DNA of 13,073 nt, from NCBI GenBank assembly GCA_945861915.1, contig CAMAWK010000044.1, positions 1 to 13,073 on the forward strand. The letters run 5' to 3'. Under the pieces are notes generated by a model that searched no databases, was not told where the DNA came from, and was given only the letters and a program-made list of their open reading frames with translations. The position numbers and the translations under genes were made by a program. The DNA is from Flavobacterium psychrophilum (lineage in GTDB: Bacteria; Bacteroidota; Bacteroidia; Flavobacteriales; Flavobacteriaceae). The first letter of the stretch is position 1. Every line of letters starts with the position of its first letter. Below are positions 1 through 6,513 of this stretch, one piece after another.

Positions 1-395
1 AAATAAATGGTATCGGTAGCCAAAGTAGATTCGGGAGATTGCATGAATACATCGCCTGTGGCAAAAGCTTTTTTTACATTTCCGTTGTATTCGGCATATT
101 TACTATTTAAATACAAAGTGTCGCCTTGCACCATCTGCACATTCCCAAAGGTTTTAATATAGTTTTCGGTTTTAAAATAATAGGCTTTGTTGCAAGTCAA
201 TACAATTCCATCATGGCTCACTCTAACATTTCCTGTGAGCAAGGTAGCGTCAGGTAATTCGATTTCATTGATATCAACAAAATCGGAGTTTTCGATTACT
301 ATTTTACTCGGTTTTTGGGCAAAAACGAAAGTAAAATGCATCAGCATCCATCCTATGAAAAAAATGTTTTTCAAGCAGTTCTTTTTAAAGTACAA
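1..395 (-). CDS. OstA/LptA-like LPS-transport protein, N-terminal part (runs off the left edge)
   Basis: The reverse strand encodes a signal peptide (basic KK near the N-terminus, hydrophobic stretch FIGWMLMHFTFVFA, then Gln) followed by short beta-strand repeats such as LLTGNVRVSHDGIVLTC, KTFGNVQMVQGDTLYL and AFATGDVFM. GNV/GDT turns separated by about 20-25 residues are typical of the OstA/LptA fold, which in LPS-producing bacteria shields lipid A in the periplasm. About 131 codons are visible and the C-terminus lies outside the window. The start is unusual. The ATG at 416 is followed by stops, and TAA sits directly before a TTG at 395. The first in-frame ATG (347) would remove the basic end of the signal peptide. 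TTG at 395, or TTG at 374, is therefore the best start. It lies 22 nt after the small membrane protein gene and ends the envelope gene run visible here. The family call is by pattern recognition; the exact role is inferred. Confidence 0.75.
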   Translation of the reverse strand, partial: MYFKKNCLKNIFFIGWMLMHFTFVFAQKPSKIVIENSDFVDINEIELPDATLLTGNVRVSHDGIVLTCNKAYYFKTENYIKTFGNVQMVQGDTLYLNSKYAEYNGNVKKAFATGDVFMQSPESTLATDTIY

Positions 396-417
396 TTAAT
401 CTATTTAAGAGTTCATT

Positions 418-732
418 TTATTCCAATTCCTCTAATTCCTTTTGAGCTTCGTCTTTTGATTCTAGTTTTTGTGTTTCAAATTGTTGATCTTTTTCCACCG
501 CATCTGTGATGAAAATTGCTTTTCCAACTATGACTATTAGAGAAAAGATTGTAATTGCTAAAAATAATTTGACTCTTTTTTCCTGACTCAAATCTGATTT
601 TCTCAAAGCTAACAACCCAAAAACAAGGGCAATTCCAACGGGTAATAAAGCTAAAGTGCCCAAAGGCAAAAAAATAAAAACAGCACTTAAAATGCTAAAA
701 AAAACGGCTATTACAAAAAATAATTGTCTCAT
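418..732 (-). CDS. small three-helix membrane protein, function unknown
   Basis: The protein has 104 aa from the ATG at 732. I prefer this start (MRQLFFVIAV) over an upstream ATG at 786, which would overlap the preceding gene and put 18 polar residues before the first helix. Two closely spaced hydrophobic segments (about 3-22 and 25-43, joined by PLG and LLPVG turns) are followed by a basic loop (RKSDLSQEKRVK) and a third segment (about 54-74). The tail is strongly charged and Glu-rich (KDQQFETQKLESKDEAQKELEELE). I do not recognise a characterised family. It lies 10 nt after the DUF3108-type gene and 22 nt before the OstA-like gene, so it is probably cotranscribed with both and may serve the envelope. 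That link rests on context only. Confidence 0.7.
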   Translation of the reverse strand: MRQLFFVIAVFFSILSAVFIFLPLGTLALLPVGIALVFGLLALRKSDLSQEKRVKLFLAITIFSLIVIVGKAIFITDAVEKDQQFETQKLESKDEAQKELEELE

Positions 733-742
733 CTCTTTCGTA

Positions 743-1498
743 TTAAATTCCAGATGCGTTTGAAAGTTTAATTTGTCCAGTTCCAACAGGAATACTGAAT
801 TTGATTAAAGCAGGAATTTTTTTAGCATCGGCAGTGAGCCAAATAATGTTTTGATCTTTCCCTTTTAACACTTTTGTTTTAGCGCCAATAGACAATTTAT
901 AACATTCTTTTGTTCCTAAATTACCAACCGAAATGGATTCTTTTCCCATAAATTTAACCACAACTGGGATTTCTTTTTCGTCAAACACTACTTGAAAAGA
1001 TTTCGTCTGTCCGTTTTTATAATTCTGAAAATCAATGGTTCTGAGTTTATAAATCAGCGAAACAATGTCTTGGGTTCCGTTGGCAATGCTAAAGGTAGTT
1101 TTCTCTTCTGGACTATTTATTTTTTTCGAAGTACTGTTTATGGTTCTTCCGTCGGGTTTAAAAACATATTTTTCCGTTTTAGAAAACTTTCCTTCTAAAA
1201 TATTTCTTTTGTACAAACTGGGTTTCAAAGTAGTTGGATTTACATAGGATTCGTATAAATCTCTAATTTTAAAAAAAGAATCCCATTTGCTGAAAGTGGC
1301 AGCAGAACAGCTCAAATGCAAAAAGGTGTTTTTGGATGTTTTAATTGTTTCCGTTTCCATGGTTACTTGAGCCAAATGAGTCATCAATCCGCTCATGTTG
1401 TAGGAGGCGGCAAAAACCAATTTTTCACCTGATTTTATTTGTGAAAAACTACTGATACTGAAAAGTAGGAAGCTTAAAAAGCATAAAATATTTTTCAT
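743..1498 (-). CDS. secreted DUF3108 domain-containing protein
   Basis: The protein has 251 aa with a clear signal peptide (MKNILCFLSFLLFSISSFSQ) and is predicted to be periplasmic. The mature part begins with KSGEKLVFAASYNMSGLMTHLAQVTM, resembling the start of DUF3108 proteins, which open with a strand reading roughly GE.L.Y...Y....G. It continues with features typical of that family: KWDSFFKIRDLYESYVNPTTLKPSLYKRNI in the middle, QDIVSLIYKLRTIDF, and a C-terminal strand (IIWLTADAKKIPALIKFSIPVGTGQIKL). Members are about this length, often sit near envelope genes, and have no firm biochemical role. It follows rmlD by 10 nt and precedes the small membrane protein, so it is probably in the same operon. 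I infer an envelope role but no specific ligand. Confidence 0.82.
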   Translation of the reverse strand: MKNILCFLSFLLFSISSFSQIKSGEKLVFAASYNMSGLMTHLAQVTMETETIKTSKNTFLHLSCSAATFSKWDSFFKIRDLYESYVNPTTLKPSLYKRNILEGKFSKTEKYVFKPDGRTINSTSKKINSPEEKTTFSIANGTQDIVSLIYKLRTIDFQNYKNGQTKSFQVVFDEKEIPVVVKFMGKESISVGNLGTKECYKLSIGAKTKVLKGKDQNIIWLTADAKKIPALIKFSIPVGTGQIKLSNASGI

Positions 1499-1508
1499 TA
1501 TTTTTAAA

Positions 1509-2363
1509 TTAAATATGTATGGTGTTTAAACTCTCCTCCCAGCTTTTTATTTCAATTCCAAAAGTGGTTTTAATCTTCGATTTATCCAAAACACTATATT
1601 TTGGTCTTTCTGCCGGCGTCGGATAACTTGTGGTTGGAATGGGTTGTAAATCGATACTAATTTGATTTATCTCCAGAATTTTTTTGGCAAAATCAAACCA
1701 ACTACAGCTCCCTTCGTTACTGAAATTGTAAATCCCGTAGTTGGAAGTTGGAAGTTGGAAGTTGGAACAGATAATATTAATCAACGCCTCTGCTAAATCG
1801 ACAGCATTAGTAGGAGTACCTATTTGATCATTAACAATGCTTAAAGAGGTTCTTTCTCGACCCAATCGTAGCATGGTTTTCATAAAATTATTTCCAAATT
1901 GAGAATAAACCCACGATGTTCTGATGATAAAATAGGTGTCAAGTATTTCCTGAATGGCTTTCTCTCCGTCAAGTTTTGTTTGTCCGTAAACACTCTTGGG
2001 ATTTGTAGAATCTTTTTCAGAATAGGGTTGCGTTTTATTGCCATCGAAAACAAAATCAGTAGAAATATGTACTAAAATCTTTTTGTGTTTTTTACACAAC
2101 TCAGCCAAATTTTTCGAACCAATAACATTAATTGAATGTGCTTTTTCTAGTTCGCTTTCTGCTTTATCAACAGCGGTATAAGCAGCCGCATTAATACAAA
2201 AATCAGGTTTTGATTCAGCAAAAATTTTATCGCAATTTTCTAAATTTGTAATATCTAAATCAGTTGATGAACAGAAAACAAATTCAATATTTGGATAGTT
2301 TCCCGCAATAAATTGAATCGATTGTCCTAACTGTCCACTCGCTCCTGTTACTAAAACTACCAT
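1509..2363 (-). CDS. rmlD: dTDP-4-dehydrorhamnose reductase (RmlD)
   Basis: This enzyme catalyses the last step of dTDP-L-rhamnose synthesis, the NAD(P)H-dependent reduction of dTDP-4-dehydro-L-rhamnose in the cytoplasm. The 284-aa protein is close to family length. It has an N-terminal Rossmann motif TGASGQLG (residues 6-13), AAAYTAVDKAE (59-69), the catalytic STDFVFDG (101-108) and the YxxxK pair Y126/K130 in VYGQTKLDGE. It also has FNNFM- and RTSW-type segments and the sugar-binding IGTPTNAVDLAEAL. The start overlaps the rmlC stop by 7 nt, so the two are translationally coupled. Unusually, residues about 199-208 (SNFQLPTSNY) are encoded by four perfect copies of a 7-bp unit at 1740-1767. 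They sit in the linker before GIYNFSNEG and look like a small insertion relative to the family. The frame is intact. Confidence 0.95.
   Translation of the reverse strand: MVVLVTGASGQLGQSIQFIAGNYPNIEFVFCSSTDLDITNLENCDKIFAESKPDFCINAAAYTAVDKAESELEKAHSINVIGSKNLAELCKKHKKILVHISTDFVFDGNKTQPYSEKDSTNPKSVYGQTKLDGEKAIQEILDTYFIIRTSWVYSQFGNNFMKTMLRLGRERTSLSIVNDQIGTPTNAVDLAEALINIICSNFQLPTSNYGIYNFSNEGSCSWFDFAKKILEINQISIDLQPIPTTSYPTPAERPKYSVLDKSKIKTTFGIEIKSWEESLNTIHI
1740..1767. repeat. heptanucleotide tandem repeat (GTTGGAA)x4 inside rmlD
   Basis: Four exact consecutive copies of GTTGGAA lie on the plus strand (TTCCAAC in the rmlD sense). They are read in frame as part of a linker peptide. Because 7 is not a multiple of 3, gain or loss of one or two units would shift the rmlD frame, while three units would add or remove 7 residues. 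Confidence 0.95.
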
Positions 2364-2908
2364 GCTTTTTTGGCATTTTTTAGAGTTGGCAAAACTTTAT
2401 CTTTTTCTGAAACTATCAATTCATGCTCGGAGAATTGCCAATCAATATTAATTTCTGGATCATTATACAGAATTCCTCCTTCGGATTCCCTATTGTAAAA
2501 ATTATCACATTTGTAAAAAAAAGTAGCCGTTTCACTCAACACCACAAAACCATGTGCAAAGCCTCTTGGAATAAACAATTGTTTTTTGTTTTCTGCACTA
2601 AGCAGGATAGAAACTTTTTCACCATAAGTAGCAGATTCTGGTCTAATATCAACAACAATGTCGAGTACTTCTCCATCAATTACACGAACCAATTTTGCTT
2701 GAGCATGTTCGCCTGTTTGATAATGTAAGCCTCGCAAAACCCCTTTTGTAGAAAAAGATTGGTTATCTTGTACAAAATGTACTTTTTGGCCGATACCTTC
2801 TTGAAACCTTTTTTCATTAAAACTTTCCATAAAATAACCCCTTTCGTCATAAATAACCTTGGGTTCTATACTGTAACAGTCTAACGCATTTGTAGGTATA
2901 AAATTCAT
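2357..2908 (-). CDS. rmlC: dTDP-4-dehydrorhamnose 3,5-epimerase (RmlC)
   Basis: This cytoplasmic cupin-fold enzyme epimerises C3 and C5 of dTDP-4-keto-6-deoxyglucose, the step before RmlD. At 183 aa it has the usual family length. Visible motifs are DERGYFMESFN (21-31), VQDNQSFSTKGVLRGLHYQ (46-64) with the catalytic-base His62 and substrate-binding Arg59, Lys72, VDIRPESATYG (86-96), and IPRGFAHGFVVLSE (113-126). The general-acid Tyr132 lies in FFYKCDNFY, and the C-terminal NDPEINIDW is present. ATG at 2908 gives a normal N-terminus (MNFIPTNALDCYSIEP). It overlaps rmlD by 7 nt and follows the chain-length gene by 47 nt. A TAAATTTG box on the minus strand at 2936-2929 could be an internal promoter for rmlCD, but its distance to the ATG is short and I saw no -33 partner. 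Confidence 0.96.
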   Translation of the reverse strand: MNFIPTNALDCYSIEPKVIYDERGYFMESFNEKRFQEGIGQKVHFVQDNQSFSTKGVLRGLHYQTGEHAQAKLVRVIDGEVLDIVVDIRPESATYGEKVSILLSAENKKQLFIPRGFAHGFVVLSETATFFYKCDNFYNRESEGGILYNDPEINIDWQFSEHELIVSEKDKVLPTLKNAKKAW

Positions 2909-2955
2909 TGTACTTGGTTTTTTGAGGACAAATTTAAAGTGTAAGTTTAATTATA

Positions 2956-3960
2956 TTAAGAAACAGAATTGTTTACTTCAGTTAATGATAACTGTTTTTG
3001 TTTTTTGTAAAAACTGACAAAAAATCGAATCAAAACAAATAGAATGATAAAAAATAATGGTAAAACAAATTTCAATTTTCCATTCGTGCTTTTTGTGTTT
3101 TTTATATTCAAAATCACGCTATTGTCTTTTACTATTTTGTCAATATTTACGAACTCTATTCGAAGATTTCCTTGTTCTGAGACTAATAAATCTTTAGTTT
3201 TAATAATGTCATTTAGTTGGGTATTTTCATTGTAATAAACCAATTTTTCACTTTTTTGTGAACCGTTGACTGATTTCGAAAAACTTCCTAAAACATCATT
3301 AATTTGTGAAATTATGGTGTCATTCTGAACCATCTTTATAGAAAGATTGTTGAAAACATTTTTTTGGATTTTTTGGTAATATTCCGATTCATTTAAATAT
3401 TTTAACAATGGTTGAACCATTTTCTCATCATTCGTTGCTTTATTTGTTGTAAATGAAATACTATGATAGGTGTAATTTTTACTGGTTACATTCTCTTTTA
3501 TGATTTCTTTAATATCACTTTCCTCAGCCATCAACTTAATTAATTCAAAGTTTTCTGGCTTATTTTCAATAAATCGATACACATCAAAAATGGGCTGAAT
3601 CTTAATATTTAAGAGTCTTTTTGGTTCTTTAACACCAATAACTTCTTTAAGAAAAACCGTGTCTCCTTCATTAATTTTTGACTGAATTAAATCTATTTTA
3701 GAATATAAATAATCTGTGCTGCCAAAATTAGGTGTCACTATAATTTGGTGATCATACGTTTTAGTAGTCTTATCCAAATATATACCAAGCCCAAGCCCTA
3801 AAATCAATAATGTAGCCGTAATGATTCTATTTCTAACAAAAAACTGTATTACTCTAAATAATGATTTATTTATTCTTTGCATGAATGTCTTCATGCTTTT
3901 TGAAATTTGCCCTAAATCAATTTCTTGATCATCTTGATTAATAACTGTCTTTTTACTCAT
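2956..3960 (-). CDS. Wzz-like polysaccharide chain-length determinant
   Basis: The protein has 334 aa from the ATG at 3960 (MSKKTVINQDD). A slightly longer start at 3987 would add nine mostly Lys/Gln residues and cannot be excluded. Counting from the longer start, it has a polar cytoplasmic N-terminus, a first membrane segment (about 55-71, ITATLLILGLGLGIYL), and a large periplasmic part of about 230 residues rich in predicted helix. A second membrane segment (about 306-327, FVLPLFFIILFVLIRFFVSFY) and a short basic tail follow. This two-helix hairpin with a periplasmic domain is the architecture of Wzz/PCP co-polymerases, which set the length of O-antigen or capsule chains. Sequence similarity to well-studied Wzz proteins is weak, so the call rests on topology and on its place just upstream of rmlC/rmlD. 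No kinase domain (as in Wzc) is present. Confidence 0.65.
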   Translation of the reverse strand: MSKKTVINQDDQEIDLGQISKSMKTFMQRINKSLFRVIQFFVRNRIITATLLILGLGLGIYLDKTTKTYDHQIIVTPNFGSTDYLYSKIDLIQSKINEGDTVFLKEVIGVKEPKRLLNIKIQPIFDVYRFIENKPENFELIKLMAEESDIKEIIKENVTSKNYTYHSISFTTNKATNDEKMVQPLLKYLNESEYYQKIQKNVFNNLSIKMVQNDTIISQINDVLGSFSKSVNGSQKSEKLVYYNENTQLNDIIKTKDLLVSEQGNLRIEFVNIDKIVKDNSVILNIKNTKSTNGKLKFVLPLFFIILFVLIRFFVSFYKKQKQLSLTEVNNSVS

Positions 3961-4026
3961 CTTTTTTTGTTTTTTGTCTGTCTCCATTTAAATCTAATTG
4001 CAAATTTGGTTCAAAAGTACTGTTTT

Positions 4027-5529
4027 TTATAATTTGTTTAATGCATCCACCATTTTTCTATCATTACTGAGTCTAGGTGTTTTATTCTGTCCGCCCAATT
4101 TCCCAATGGATTTCATATAATCTTGAAATCCATTTTTAACGACTTTTGTAACAACCACTTTTCGCAACACATTGCCTCCAATCAAATCATCGTAATAAAT
4201 GTTTTGCTTTCGCATGGCAATGTCTAAGGCTTCGGCAAAAGCATCCATGTTTTCAGGTTCTCCCGAAGCATCAGAATCAAATTCAATAAACCATTCGTGA
4301 TAAGGCAATCCGCCTAACGGCGGATTTATTTGAGGTGCTACAGTAAATTCATTAATTCGAATATTTGTGCCTGTAGTCGCTTCTTGCAAGGCGCTTTCTA
4401 CCTCTTTTCCTATTACATGTTCTCCAAAAGCCGAAATATAATGTTTGATTCTGCCCGAAACAATCACTCGATAGGGTTTTAAACTAGTAAACTGAACCGT
4501 ATCACCAATATTGTAGCCCCAAAGTCCCGCATTGTTAGAAATTATTAAAACATAATTTACATGTATTTCAACTTCGCCAATGGTGTGTCTCTTTGGATTT
4601 TCAATATAAAAATCGTCACTTTTGATAAATTCATAAAAAATTCCGGAATTCAAAAGCAACAACATTCCCTTTTCTTTTTGTGAATCTTGATAGGCAAAAA
4701 ACCCTTCCGAAGCGGGAAATAATTCTATACTATCTACTTTTCTACCGATTAAATTTTCAAATTTTGCGCGATACGGTTCATAATTGACACCGCCATAAAT
4801 AAACAAATTGAAGTTTTTGAAAATTTCGCCAACAGGCTTCACTCCTTTTTGATTCAATTTTTCGAAATACATTTGCACCCAAGACGGAATTCCTGAAATC
4901 ACGGTCATATTTTGATCAAAAGTTTCTTCAACAATCGTGTTTACTTTGGTTTCCCAATCTTCTATGCAATTGGTTTCCCAAGATGGCATTCGGTTCTTTT
5001 GTAAATAGTTGGGAACAAAATGCGCCACAATTCCAGACAATCTCCCCAGTTTTATTCCGTGTTTTTCTTCTAAAATAGGACTTCCTTGCAGAAAAATCAT
5101 TTTCCCATTTACAAAATCGGCATTTCCTGTTTCGTGAATATAATGCAGAATAGCATTTCGAGCTGCTTCAATATGATAGGGCATAGATTCGGCAGTTAGC
5201 GGAATGTATTTGGCTCCCGAAGTGGTTCCCGATGTTTTTGCAAAATAAAGTGGTTTCCCTTTCCATAGGATATTTTCTTCGCCTTTTACTACCTTATCAA
5301 TGTACGTTTTCAACTCTTCATAATCCCGAATTGGCACTTTTTTTGCAAAATCGGCGGCTGTTTTTATTTGGTTAAAATCATGATCTTTACCAAATTGAGT
5401 GTCCTTAGCTTGACGAATTAAATCTTCAAAAACTCTTTTTTGGGTTTCGACCGGATTATTTGCCCAAAGTTGGGTTTTCCAATAAATAACTTCGGCAAAT
5501 AATTTAGCAAATACTGATTTTATTGACAT
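4027..5529 (-). CDS. GH3-family acyl-acid amido synthetase-like protein
   Basis: The 500-aa protein belongs to the bacterial branch of the GH3 (auxin-responsive promoter) family in the adenylate-forming superfamily. Plant members couple acyl acids to amino acids using ATP. The ATP/phosphate loop YFAKTSGTTSGAKYIPLT (about 95-112) is intact. Further family blocks are MIFLQGSP, the ISGIPSWVQMYFE stretch, FIYGGVNYEPYR, ELFPASEGFFAYQ, GYNIGDTVQFTSLKPYRVIVSGR (hinge region) and HYISAFGEHVIGKEVESAL, followed by the C-terminal lid (YHEWFIEF, AMRKQNIYYDDL, VVKNGFQDYM). It is full length and soluble. The substrate in Bacteroidota is not known to me. It starts 10 nt downstream of the preceding membrane-protein gene and lies 66 nt before the chain-length gene start, which suggests an envelope-linked operon. 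Confidence 0.88.
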   Translation of the reverse strand: MSIKSVFAKLFAEVIYWKTQLWANNPVETQKRVFEDLIRQAKDTQFGKDHDFNQIKTAADFAKKVPIRDYEELKTYIDKVVKGEENILWKGKPLYFAKTSGTTSGAKYIPLTAESMPYHIEAARNAILHYIHETGNADFVNGKMIFLQGSPILEEKHGIKLGRLSGIVAHFVPNYLQKNRMPSWETNCIEDWETKVNTIVEETFDQNMTVISGIPSWVQMYFEKLNQKGVKPVGEIFKNFNLFIYGGVNYEPYRAKFENLIGRKVDSIELFPASEGFFAYQDSQKEKGMLLLLNSGIFYEFIKSDDFYIENPKRHTIGEVEIHVNYVLIISNNAGLWGYNIGDTVQFTSLKPYRVIVSGRIKHYISAFGEHVIGKEVESALQEATTGTNIRINEFTVAPQINPPLGGLPYHEWFIEFDSDASGEPENMDAFAEALDIAMRKQNIYYDDLIGGNVLRKVVVTKVVKNGFQDYMKSIGKLGGQNKTPRLSNDRKMVDALNKL

Positions 5530-5539
5530 TTATTTATTT

Positions 5540-6037
5540 TTAATTCCTCTTTTTTTGAGATGCTTGACTGGACTTTTCTTCTTTTTGGACTTGTTTTCGT
5601 AGTTCTAACTCTTCTTTTGAAGGCGATAAATCAATTTTTGAAGGCAAATCTTCAGTAGAGGCTAATATAGAATCTTTGCTAAATTTGGCATATTCCAAAT
5701 CACCTGTTAAGACTTTTTGAATGGATTGAATATAGGCCTCATTTTTTTTTAATGCCACGGATAATGAATCCGACTTTAGGGCAAGTTGCGTAGCCTCTCT
5801 CTTTAATTTGGAAGACGAATACCCGGGGATAAACTCTCGCAAAGGAGTAAAAGCAATAATAACGGTGGTAAACGAAATCAACAAAATTGCACCCAAACTA
5901 GCCAAAACAAAGACATTCATCAGATTTAATCGGAAAGAAAAAATTTCTTCAAAAGTATCTTCATTTAAAATAACCAAGCGGTTTTTTAAAAATAATTGAT
6001 GGCGGAAATTTTCCTTTTCTAGTCTGGTTTTAGACAT
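5540..6037 (-). CDS. single-pass membrane protein resembling the N-terminal part of M23 peptidases, no peptidase domain
   Basis: The 165-aa protein has a basic cytoplasmic N-terminus (MSKTRLEKENFRHQLFLKNR), a conserved-looking strip LVILNEDTFEEIFSFRLN, one membrane segment (about 39-63) and the juxtamembrane TPLREFIPGYSS. A heptad-like region follows (about 75-110, LKREATQLALKSDSLSVALKKNEAY), then a highly charged tail ending in Lys/Ser/Gln/Arg. The NEDTFEE...TPLREYIPGY layout is, from memory, the N-terminal anchor of bacteroidotal M23/LytM-type proteins. The HxxxD and HxH zinc motifs are entirely absent here, so I predict no peptidase activity. It may act as a membrane scaffold or regulator. 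It heads the minus-strand run, 10 nt before the GH3 gene, and is divergent from tatA. A TATATTTG box on the minus strand at 6062-6055 gives a plausible promoter with a short leader. Confidence 0.7.
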   Translation of the reverse strand: MSKTRLEKENFRHQLFLKNRLVILNEDTFEEIFSFRLNLMNVFVLASLGAILLISFTTVIIAFTPLREFIPGYSSSKLKREATQLALKSDSLSVALKKNEAYIQSIQKVLTGDLEYAKFSKDSILASTEDLPSKIDLSPSKEELELRKQVQKEEKSSQASQKKRN

Positions 6038-6054
6038 GGCTTTTGTTTAAGTTA

Positions 6055-6062
6055 CAAATATA
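6055..6062 (-). promoter_or_regulatory. Bacteroidota-type -7 promoter box (TATATTTG) for the envelope gene run
   Basis: The minus strand reads TATATTTG, an exact match to the TAnnTTTG consensus, 18 nt before the ATG at 6037. I did not find a convincing TTTG -33 partner, so this is a motif match plus position only. Confidence 0.4.
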
Positions 6063-6189
6063 GGAATTAATGTATTTCTCGGTTTTTTTATTGATGACAG
6101 AAAGAGGAAATAGGATATTTAAGACTAGGATTCGCTTTGCCGATTTTAAATAATTAAAGTAAAATCAATTTATGTTACGTATTTCTATT

Positions 6190-6197
6190 TATCTTTG
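6190..6197 (+). promoter_or_regulatory. Bacteroidota-type -7 promoter box (TATCTTTG) for tatA
   Basis: TATCTTTG matches TAnnTTTG exactly and lies 46 nt before the tatA ATG, implying a leader of about 40 nt. The -33 element is weak. Confidence 0.45.
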
Positions 6198-6243
6198 TTT
6201 TTCAATTTTTTAAAAATTTGCTTCGGCAATAAAATATTATAAT

Positions 6244-6417
6244 ATGGGAAATTTTGGTATAACAGAAATACTTATTATTCTGGCAATTGTTTTGTTGCTT
6301 TTTGGCGGTAAAAAAATTACAGAAATAATGAATGGTTTAGGTAGTGGCGTAAAAGAATTTAAAAACGCCGCTAAAGACGATCATGACTCCTCAAAAAAAG
6401 AGGAAACTAAAGAATAA
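6244..6417 (+). CDS. tatA: Sec-independent (twin-arginine) translocase protein TatA
   Basis: This 57-aa protein is the pore-forming or membrane-thinning subunit of the Tat system, which exports folded proteins across the inner membrane with TatC. The sequence is typical: a short N-terminus with the conserved polar Glu8 ([19 protein letters not shown]), one membrane helix (about 7-20), the FGGKKI hinge (20-25), then an amphipathic helix ([19 protein letters not shown], 26-44) and a charged Asp/Lys/Glu tail. TatA and TatB are hard to separate in this phylum. The shortness and FGGKKI favour TatA. The gene stands alone, divergent from the M23-like membrane protein and convergent with tex, with its own promoter box and a downstream inverted repeat. 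tatC is not in the window. Confidence 0.95.
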   Translation: MGNFGITEILIILAIVLLLFGGKKITEIMNGLGSGVKEFKNAAKDDHDSSKKEETKE

Positions 6418-6442
6418 ATTTTCTTTAAATTTCAATTTTTAA

Positions 6443-6500
6443 AAATTCCAAATTCCAATGTCACACTGAGCTTGTCGAAGTGAATTGGATTTTGGATTTT
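6443..6500 (+). terminator. long inverted repeat with period-7 arms, likely terminator of tatA
   Basis: The left arm at 6443-6459 (AAATTCCAAATTCCAAT) pairs with 6484-6500 (ATTGGATTTTGGATTTT) at 15 of 17 positions, and T-rich sequence follows on the plus strand. Both arms are two copies of a 7-mer. The loop contains the element CACTGAGCTTGTCGAAGTG (6464-6482). It lies between the tatA stop and the tex stop. The poly-U side favours tatA; an effect on tex is possible. Confidence 0.6.
6464..6482. repeat. probable dispersed intergenic repeat (CACTGAGCTTGTCGAAGTG)
   Basis: This imperfectly palindromic 19-mer (CACT...AGTG ends) is distinctly more GC-rich than the surrounding AT-rich spacer. From memory, TTCGACAAGCTCAG-type elements recur between genes in many Flavobacteriia genomes. 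Only one copy is in this window, so the repeat status is recalled, not shown. Confidence 0.45.
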
Positions 6501-6513
6501 TCTTTTTTAAGTT

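Noticed and set aside
733..786. Longer start for the small membrane protein (ATG at 786)
   Set aside because: It would overlap the DUF3108-type gene by 44 nt and add a polar segment. ATG at 732 fits the first membrane helix.
992..1247. Plus-strand reading frames of 60-68 codons opposite the DUF3108-type gene
   Set aside because: They are antisense to a well-supported gene with a signal peptide and have low-complexity Phe/Ser-rich composition.
1740..1767. Possible CRISPR or phage attachment repeat at the GTTGGAA array
   Set aside because: The units are 7 bp with no spacers and lie within an intact conserved gene.
6094..6153. 19-codon ORF (ATG ACA GAA ... TAA) between the divergent promoters before tatA
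   Set aside because: It lies upstream of the best tatA promoter box, has no family pattern and is within chance length for this region.
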